Part shown: positions 40,539-48,181 of the stretch, one piece after another
Layout: every line of letters starts with the position of its first letter
Numbering within the stretch: position 1 is the first letter of the stretch
Assembly: GCA_016209865.1 (NCBI GenBank)
Contig: JACQVL010000205.1
Location: 1-48,181, forward strand
DNA: 48,181 nt
Origin: Candidatus Latescibacterota bacterium
GTDB lineage: Bacteria; JAAXHH01; JACQVL01
Direction: 5' to 3'
Made by a program: the position numbers and the translations under genes
Notes under the pieces: generated by a model
What the model saw: the letters and a program-made list of their open reading frames with translations, nothing else
What the model was told of the DNA's origin: nothing
Databases searched by the model: none

Positions 40539-41648
40539 TCATACCACCGTTGATCGATACCAGATCACTCTTTTCCTTTGAGCCAAGTCTTCTCCAAAAA
40601 GCTCCAGTTGTGCGAGCGTGTCATCAGAGAGGCCATAGCGTGGCTGGACGAAGCCGTCCAGGAAGTGAGGACGCCCCGCCTCTCTGTAGATCAGGTAGAA
40701 CCAGAGCGAGAAAAGCCGTGAAGGCTCCCACCCGATATGCGCGAAGGCCCTGACCCCCACCACATTCGCGCCGCATCGTTGCACCCATCGCACCAGCATC
40801 GCCTGACTCCGCCGCCACGCGCCACGACAGACATTGAGGACGGCGACATCTCGCCCCTCAAAGATGGCACGGTTCGCCGGGTCCTGGAAGACAGCCTCCA
40901 CAGGGGCCGACATCCCAACCAGCCATGTCTGTGACTCGACGACGATCAGGTCGTAGGGATGATTGGCCGGAATCCCGAGTGGCGTAATGTGCGCCGGACG
41001 GCGGAAGATCGCCCGGATCACGATTTGCACAAAATCCAGGACGGACATGGGAAAGTGGAAGATATGTTCTCCTGATTCGATAGAAGCGATGTCCACATGG
41101 TATCCATGTCGTTCCAGGCCGGTCTTGATGCGCTCCATCCCGGATCGGCCTGTTCCGGTCAGGGAGAAAACGAGAAAGAGCGCTCTGTTCGTCTGCTCGC
41201 GCTCCAGGCCGATGAAGACATCACCGCGATTGAAGTTAGTAAGGTCCGGAGACAGCAATTGGATAAGGAAGAGAAAGAAAATGACCACGTAGACGGCGTC
41301 CCAAATGCCAAAAATCAGATAGAACCAGTGGAGGTGTCCAAAGACATAAAAATAGAACGTAAAGAACGCATAGATGCCTTTTCCGATAATACCTATCGTG
41401 AGAAGGTTCACGTTCTTCTCAGGGTTGAGGAAGACGAGGAATGCCAGCACTCCCACGGTGAACGAAAAGCCAGCCACAAACGCAAAACTGTGTATGTCTT
41501 GGGGCAAAGGAACGCCTAACCACTCGAAGAGGGGTCGGTAGAACACCAGGAGAAAGAGGTTCCCGAGGCCATTGGCCAGTGCGGTGAACAGGCAGAGGTA
41601 ACGGAACGCGTTGCGAGGTAGCGGAATGAGTTGTCGTAGAGATGACAT
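40539..41648 (-). CDS. Membrane protein with C-terminal flavodoxin-like domain
   Basis: 369 residues. Four membrane helices (about 17-145) are followed by a soluble alpha/beta domain (about 155-369) that opens with ALFLVFSLTGTGRSGMERI. The S-L-T-G-T-G turn after a beta strand resembles the FMN phosphate loop of flavodoxins. The rest (DLIVVESQTWLVGMSAPVEAV, then VAVLNVCRGAWRRS) fits a flavodoxin-like fold. GAGGAGGG precedes the ATG. It lies 14 bases after the GMC oxidoreductase gene, so a role in passing electrons from that flavoenzyme into the membrane is possible; this is inference. Confidence 0.75.
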   Translation of the reverse strand: MSSLRQLIPLPRNAFRYLCLFTALANGLGNLFLLVFYRPLFEWLGVPLPQDIHSFAFVAGFSFTVGVLAFLVFLNPEKNVNLLTIGIIGKGIYAFFTFYFYVFGHLHWFYLIFGIWDAVYVVIFFLFLIQLLSPDLTNFNRGDVFIGLEREQTNRALFLVFSLTGTGRSGMERIKTGLERHGYHVDIASIESGEHIFHFPMSVLDFVQIVIRAIFRRPAHITPLGIPANHPYDLIVVESQTWLVGMSAPVEAVFQDPANRAIFEGRDVAVLNVCRGAWRRSQAMLVRWVQRCGANVVGVRAFAHIGWEPSRLFSLWFYLIYREAGRPHFLDGFVQPRYGLSDDTLAQLELFGEDLAQRKRVIWYRSTVV

Positions 41649-41662
41649 AAGACCCTCCTCCT

Positions 41663-43321
41663 CTAAGGAAACCGCTCGGCAAAGATTTCAGCGAGTGCGG
41701 CAATCGTGAGCGAGGGATTCGGGCCAATAGAAGTCGGAATAATGCTGCCATCCACGACATAGAGCCCTTTATGCCCGAATACCTCACCCGTCCTCGCATC
41801 GACGACCCCATCGTGTTCTGAATCCCCCATTGGACAGCCACCGAGCGGATGCACAGAAATATACTTATCCAGAAAGCTGAGCGGGTCCGCCAGGAAGGTA
41901 CCCCCCAATGCGACGCTCAGCCGCTGCATCTCATCACGCATCCGGTCAAAATGGAGCTGACTAGGACGGCTATCCCAGGCTAAATGAATCTCGCAATCAT
42001 CTATCCAGTTCAGCGGGGTTCTTCCCTTCTTCCGCAATTGTATCATGCCGCTGGATCGGTCTCGACCCATTCCTAAGAAGACTAAAGTCCGGCTGACGAG
42101 CTTACTCTCACGAAAGAGTAGTGGCCCCAAATCATCACCGATATTGGATTCGCGCCGTCCCAGGAGTACGCCCTGCAGGTAACGCCAGGCGCCTTTAAGG
42201 CCACTGAGGAAGGATTGCGTCATCGGGGTCATGGCAGTGAGGTACCAGGCCAACATTGTGGGGATTCCTGCATCCTCAATATACAGGCCATGCGGGAATC
42301 CATCCGGGTAGTGAGCATGAAAGAAACGGACGGCGCCAGTAATGACTGGACCGGTGCTCGGATAGACCGGAGCCGCGCTGTTGCGGCAGAGGCCGAGGAA
42401 GTCTCCGTTCCCCGACCATCTGGTCCCCAGGGCCGCACTCAGATTGGGGAGTTGCCCACTGTGCCGCATGCGAAGGAGCAGTTTCGTCGAGCCTAAAGAC
42501 CCGGCGGCAACGATCACATACTTCGCTTCGATCCTCTCCATCGCCGATCGATTCCCGGGGGTACTGTAGACCACCGTATATCCTGAGTGATCCGCCTTCG
42601 GGAGAATCGCACGAACCTCGGCGTTCGTACGAATGATCGCCCCGTGATTCGCGGCTCGCGCGAGGTAGTTCAGGTCGAGGGTATTTTTTGCATGATAATT
42701 ACAGCCGATGTTACATTCTCCGCACATGATACAGGTTGTTTGCGGCACTCCTTGCTGGTTTGCTTTTTCTTCTCCTGGCCTGGGTCCAAACTGGATAGCA
42801 AGCTTGGGCCATTCGAGCCGGGCAGCCGGATGCCCCAGGGGATGGGCTGATATGCGATCATACGCCCGTTGAAGGGCTCTGGTCTTGGGGGTCTGGGCGT
42901 AGGGCCAGGTCGGTTGGTCAACAGGATAGGAACGGGCCTCCATCATGTTCTGGACTCTTTGATAGTACGGATTCAGTGTCTGACGGGTGATTCCGCCGGG
43001 CCAGCCTTCAAAGAATTCGGCAGGCATTTCATAGAGAACGTTCGCGTAAATGAGGGACCCCCCACCGAGTCCGCTCGCCGTCAAGACATCAATATCAGTT
43101 CTATCAAAAGACTGATACTCAAACATCCCGAACTTTCCATCCGCAGGATCCCAAAACGCTTCACGCAATTGATCCGGACGACGGGGAAACTCGTTCCGAC
43201 CGTACTGGCGGCCTCGTTCGAGGACGTATATGGTGAATTCCTGTCGCTCCGCCAATCGGCACGCGAAGACAGATCCGCCAAAGCCCGATCCAATCACCAC
43301 CACCGTCGGTTTCTCGCTCAT
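41663..43321 (-). CDS. GMC-type flavoprotein oxidoreductase, cholesterol-oxidase-like
   Basis: 552 residues. The FAD-binding start VVVIGSGFGGSVFACRLAE (about 7-25), LGGGSLIYANVLYE, HPLGGCPMG and a C-terminal GPNPSLTIAALAE place it near bacterial cholesterol oxidases of the ChoD type. A four-cysteine segment CIMCGECNIGC followed by AKNTLDLNYL is also typical of that group. It should oxidise an alcohol or sterol-like lipid. The start at 43321 follows AGGAG by eight bases; the stop of a tiny upstream frame lies within that site. It is a central gene of the directon, followed at 14 bases by the membrane flavodoxin-like gene. Substrate unknown. Confidence 0.9.
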   Translation of the reverse strand: MSEKPTVVVIGSGFGGSVFACRLAERQEFTIYVLERGRQYGRNEFPRRPDQLREAFWDPADGKFGMFEYQSFDRTDIDVLTASGLGGGSLIYANVLYEMPAEFFEGWPGGITRQTLNPYYQRVQNMMEARSYPVDQPTWPYAQTPKTRALQRAYDRISAHPLGHPAARLEWPKLAIQFGPRPGEEKANQQGVPQTTCIMCGECNIGCNYHAKNTLDLNYLARAANHGAIIRTNAEVRAILPKADHSGYTVVYSTPGNRSAMERIEAKYVIVAAGSLGSTKLLLRMRHSGQLPNLSAALGTRWSGNGDFLGLCRNSAAPVYPSTGPVITGAVRFFHAHYPDGFPHGLYIEDAGIPTMLAWYLTAMTPMTQSFLSGLKGAWRYLQGVLLGRRESNIGDDLGPLLFRESKLVSRTLVFLGMGRDRSSGMIQLRKKGRTPLNWIDDCEIHLAWDSRPSQLHFDRMRDEMQRLSVALGGTFLADPLSFLDKYISVHPLGGCPMGDSEHDGVVDARTGEVFGHKGLYVVDGSIIPTSIGPNPSLTIAALAEIFAERFP

Positions 43322-43326
43322 GGCGT

Positions 43327-43398
43327 TCACTCCTGAGAACAAGGCTTGAGTCCTGTTTCAACTGTATGTCGCTCTATGTACTCTTGGAGATAGCACAT
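43327..43398 (-). CDS. Possible 23-residue small protein coupled to the GMC gene
   Basis: ATG at 43398 with AGGAGG (43413-43408) nine bases upstream, a near-ideal site, then 23 codons (MCYLQEYIERHTVETGLKPC and three more). The TGA lies directly after the AGGAG of the GMC gene, as in translational coupling. It has two cysteines and no membrane helix. It could be a small partner or only a coupling leader; no family is recognised. Confidence 0.4.
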   Translation of the reverse strand: MCYLQEYIERHTVETGLKPCSQE

Positions 43399-43422
43399 GA
43401 GGCCTGTCCTCCTGATTTAGGT

Positions 43423-44247
43423 CTATGAGGCGGGCAACGTCAGGTCCACTGACGTCATGGTATTTGGCTGAACCTCGACCACTTTAGAGTCCTTCACCTC
43501 TTTGTCCCCTTTCTTGCTTATGGCGGTAATTTCGTAGTGTCCCGGCGGGAGACGATCAAGGATGCCTTCGGTCACCCCGACAATCTCTTTTACCTGACTC
43601 TCATTGAGTTGTAGAGCAACCCTCTCAAATTCTCTGGCGTTGGTCACTGTAACTTTGATGCTGCCCAGTTTCCTTGTTTCTACTTCAGTCTTTAACAATT
43701 TCTCCAGTTCAGCAAGATTACTCTGAAATTCAGTGACCCAGGCATCTGTTTCTTGTCTGACTAAGGCATCAACCTGAAGGCTGAACTCTTTGAGCCGTTG
43801 CAGGAGGATGCGTGAACGATCCTGCGGCGGTTGGAGTCCCTGGTGCTGAGCGAGCAGGATAGCCCAATCATACTGGAGCTCGTTTAACGCCTTCTCCAGG
43901 GACATCTGCGTGATGATATTCCGCATCCACCCGGTTGAGAGGCCGAAGTACCGATCATAGGAGACAAAGGCCGCCGCCAACGCTAACGAGACATACCCCC
44001 ATTGGCCTAACGATAGGGTGTTCTGCACGATCTTCGTCGCATCGATTAACGGACACAGCGCTCCAATGGCGGTGAACAGAATGGTGAGAATCCGTAGCCA
44101 TTGGGAGCCGACCCTTTTGGCCCATCTTCTATTTTCGTACCAGTGAATCTGGGCCCGAGCTTTCTGGATCGTCCACTGATAAACGAGCATGAGCGACTCA
44201 GCCGGTTTAGCCTGATCCCAGAGAGGAAATTCCTTCTCAGTTGCCAT
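43423..44247 (-). CDS. SLATT-like two-helix membrane protein with C-terminal beta domain
   Basis: 274 residues. A helical N-terminus with ESLMLVYQWTIQKARAQIHW and YENRRWAKR leads into two close membrane helices (about 48-68 and 82-102), ending FVSYDRYFGLSTGWMR, then a long helical region (about 105-180). This matches the SLATT/DUF4231 group of two-helix proteins, which are predicted membrane-acting effectors in bacterial conflict systems. The C-terminus (about 190-274) is a beta domain with LPPGHYEITAISKKG, like PEGA or carboxypeptidase-regulatory modules. AGGAGG precedes the ATG at 44247. It lies two genes after the CHAT-STAND protein. The family call rests on pattern and should be confirmed by profile search. 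Confidence 0.7.
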   Translation of the reverse strand: MATEKEFPLWDQAKPAESLMLVYQWTIQKARAQIHWYENRRWAKRVGSQWLRILTILFTAIGALCPLIDATKIVQNTLSLGQWGYVSLALAAAFVSYDRYFGLSTGWMRNIITQMSLEKALNELQYDWAILLAQHQGLQPPQDRSRILLQRLKEFSLQVDALVRQETDAWVTEFQSNLAELEKLLKTEVETRKLGSIKVTVTNAREFERVALQLNESQVKEIVGVTEGILDRLPPGHYEITAISKKGDKEVKDSKVVEVQPNTMTSVDLTLPAS

Positions 44248-44314
44248 AGCGAGACCTCCTGTAGTTGAGATCAAGCTCTGCTCGTCTTGTATTGAGCTGA
44301 GAAGCCGCTGCTCG

Positions 44315-45217
44315 TTACGCCGGCGGAGTCCAGCTCTCCTTGCCCAGAATGCCGCGCTTCTGAAGGAGTTTTCGGAGATGCGGTTCGACTCCCACTTCCT
44401 GTGCCTTCTCGCGGATTCTCCGGGTCAGTTCATCGTAGGCCGGCTGGTCAGGAATCTTGTGGATTTGATACGTGAGGACCTCCAAGATTTTCCGGTAACG
44501 CCACCCGCGCGCAAAGATGAGCCCGCCCAAAACCAGGAGCAGCGCCACGATCCCACCGGCAGTCCATAGCAGTTTGGTGACATGCTTTTTGAGAAAGCCC
44601 TCTTCTTCCCTCACACGGTCTTTGAGGAAGTCCGCGTCCTCCCTCAGACGAGGCCGCCATTGCGCTTCATAACCCTCCGCTGACGTTTTGACGGCGCTCG
44701 CCACGATGGCGTCGAGAGCCTTGCGCGTCGTCGAATTCAGCAGTTCGTCTCTCAACAGGGTGGCCAACGCCACGGCTTGCATGCGTGTCGCGTCTCCGAG
44801 CAGGTCATCGCGAATGTTCCCAAGAAGCGCGCGGGTTTTCTCACCCAGCAGATCGGCTCGAATCGCTCCCAATCGCTGTTTCGTAGACTCGCCGAGCAGA
44901 TCTTCTCTCTGTTGTCGAAGCCACAATTGTGTGTAATCTCCGAGCAGAGAATCACGGAGAGCGGTCACCCGTGGCGTCAACCGATCTCCCACTCGATCGA
45001 CGAGAGCCGTCAATCGTTCTTGCGCCGTCGTGTCGGCTGCTCCTCTCACCAACCCCCGACCCACTTTCGTGGCTAAGCTGTCTATCTGGCCTCTCGCCTG
45101 GAGTCCCTCGACGGCCCCTCGACCTAATTTTTTACCCATCCCCTGGAAGCATCCGGAGACGATCAAGCTGAAAGCGAGCCCGAGCGCGCTGAACGCAACC
45201 CATTGTGAGCGTCTCAT
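44315..45217 (-). CDS. Lipoprotein with amphipathic helical repeats and a C-terminal membrane helix
   Basis: 300 residues. Signal peptide with lipobox VSGC (Cys23), so it is predicted to be lipid-anchored. Residues about 85-170 hold repeats of about 16-22 residues built on R-x-DLLGE-x-T-x-x-x-L (REDLLGESTKQRLGAI, RADLLGEKTRALLGNI, RDDLLGDATRM, LRDELLNSTTRKAL). A charged helix follows, then one membrane helix (about 218-238) and a basic cytosolic-type tail (about 240-300). Lipid anchor plus membrane helix suggests it spans the periplasm, linking two membranes or sensing envelope state. It lies 59 bases after the CHAT-STAND gene. No known family is recognised. Confidence 0.75.
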   Translation of the reverse strand: MRRSQWVAFSALGLAFSLIVSGCFQGMGKKLGRGAVEGLQARGQIDSLATKVGRGLVRGAADTTAQERLTALVDRVGDRLTPRVTALRDSLLGDYTQLWLRQQREDLLGESTKQRLGAIRADLLGEKTRALLGNIRDDLLGDATRMQAVALATLLRDELLNSTTRKALDAIVASAVKTSAEGYEAQWRPRLREDADFLKDRVREEEGFLKKHVTKLLWTAGGIVALLLVLGGLIFARGWRYRKILEVLTYQIHKIPDQPAYDELTRRIREKAQEVGVEPHLRKLLQKRGILGKESWTPPA

Positions 45218-45276
45218 CGGTATCGTTGCCTTTCTCTGTGTTCAGATGCAGGACATCATATCCGATAGTAGACCCT

Positions 45277-48181
<2,905 letters not shown>

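Noticed and set aside
43343-43422. TGAAACAGGACTC upstream of the GMC gene considered as another ECF promoter
   Set aside because: Only TGAAAC is shared; no TC(G/T)TA box lies at the 17-base spacing.

Overview
The window reads as chromosomal DNA of a GC-rich, Gram-negative bacterium. Evidence for an outer membrane is a PorU-like C25 peptidase and a PorV/PorQ-family barrel (type IX secretion parts), C-terminal sorting-like domains and a lipobox protein. Those parts, tandem DUF5683 proteins and several Gfo/Idh/MocA dehydrogenases fit an uncultured lineage of, or near, the FCB superphylum; the phylum is inference and not secure. Housekeeping promoters are close to TTGACA-N17-TATAAT and most genes have strong Shine-Dalgarno sites. 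No rRNA, tRNA, CRISPR array or transposase was recognised.

Left part (1-6.9 kb): a leftward run of ECF sigma factor, zinc-finger anti-sigma factor, LepA, two tandem type I signal peptidases and the start of HemW. Divergent from it lies a rightward envelope-stress set (DUF6249-like membrane protein, PspB-like small protein, double-PspC protein). Both directions are headed by near-identical TGAAACATTCT promoter elements with the same spacing to a TC(G/T)TA box, so one sigma factor probably drives both. Next (7.0-13.9 kb) comes a phosphosignalling cassette: zinc-ribbon/pseudokinase/PP2C fusion, membrane Ser/Thr kinase with five beta-domain repeats, vWA protein, and zinc-ribbon FHA protein.

13.9-17.3 kb: two Gfo/Idh/MocA oxidoreductases, a 44-residue membrane peptide, and an acetolactate synthase small-subunit gene with its own promoter, an Ile-rich leader peptide and a complete chain of alternative hairpins ending in an attenuator. 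17.3-27.7 kb: a leftward secretion operon of PorU-like, PorV-like, an M6-type metalloprotease with FG-GAP repeats and a sorting-like tail, and two DUF5683 proteins.

27.7-38.1 kb: two small hypotheticals, an unrecognised 241-residue protein, an MFS exporter, a CoA-transferase/acyl-CoA synthetase/nucleoside hydrolase run, a third Gfo/Idh/MocA enzyme and two sugar-type ABC permeases. 38.1-48.2 kb: a leftward directon of a CHAT-STAND-TPR protein (cut by the window edge), a repeat-bearing lipoprotein, a SLATT-like two-helix membrane protein with a C-terminal beta domain, a cholesterol-oxidase-like GMC flavoenzyme, a membrane flavodoxin-like protein, a small membrane protein and a membrane metallophosphoesterase. 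This is the best candidate for an undescribed conflict or membrane-stress system.

A feature of the whole window is a set of intergenic elements made of tandem 6-10 base words followed by their reverse complement. The word differs from site to site but the layout is the same. Most abut stop codons inside gene runs, and two word arrays lie inside a coding sequence. A second, dRS3-like palindromic repeat occurs four times between 28 and 37 kb.
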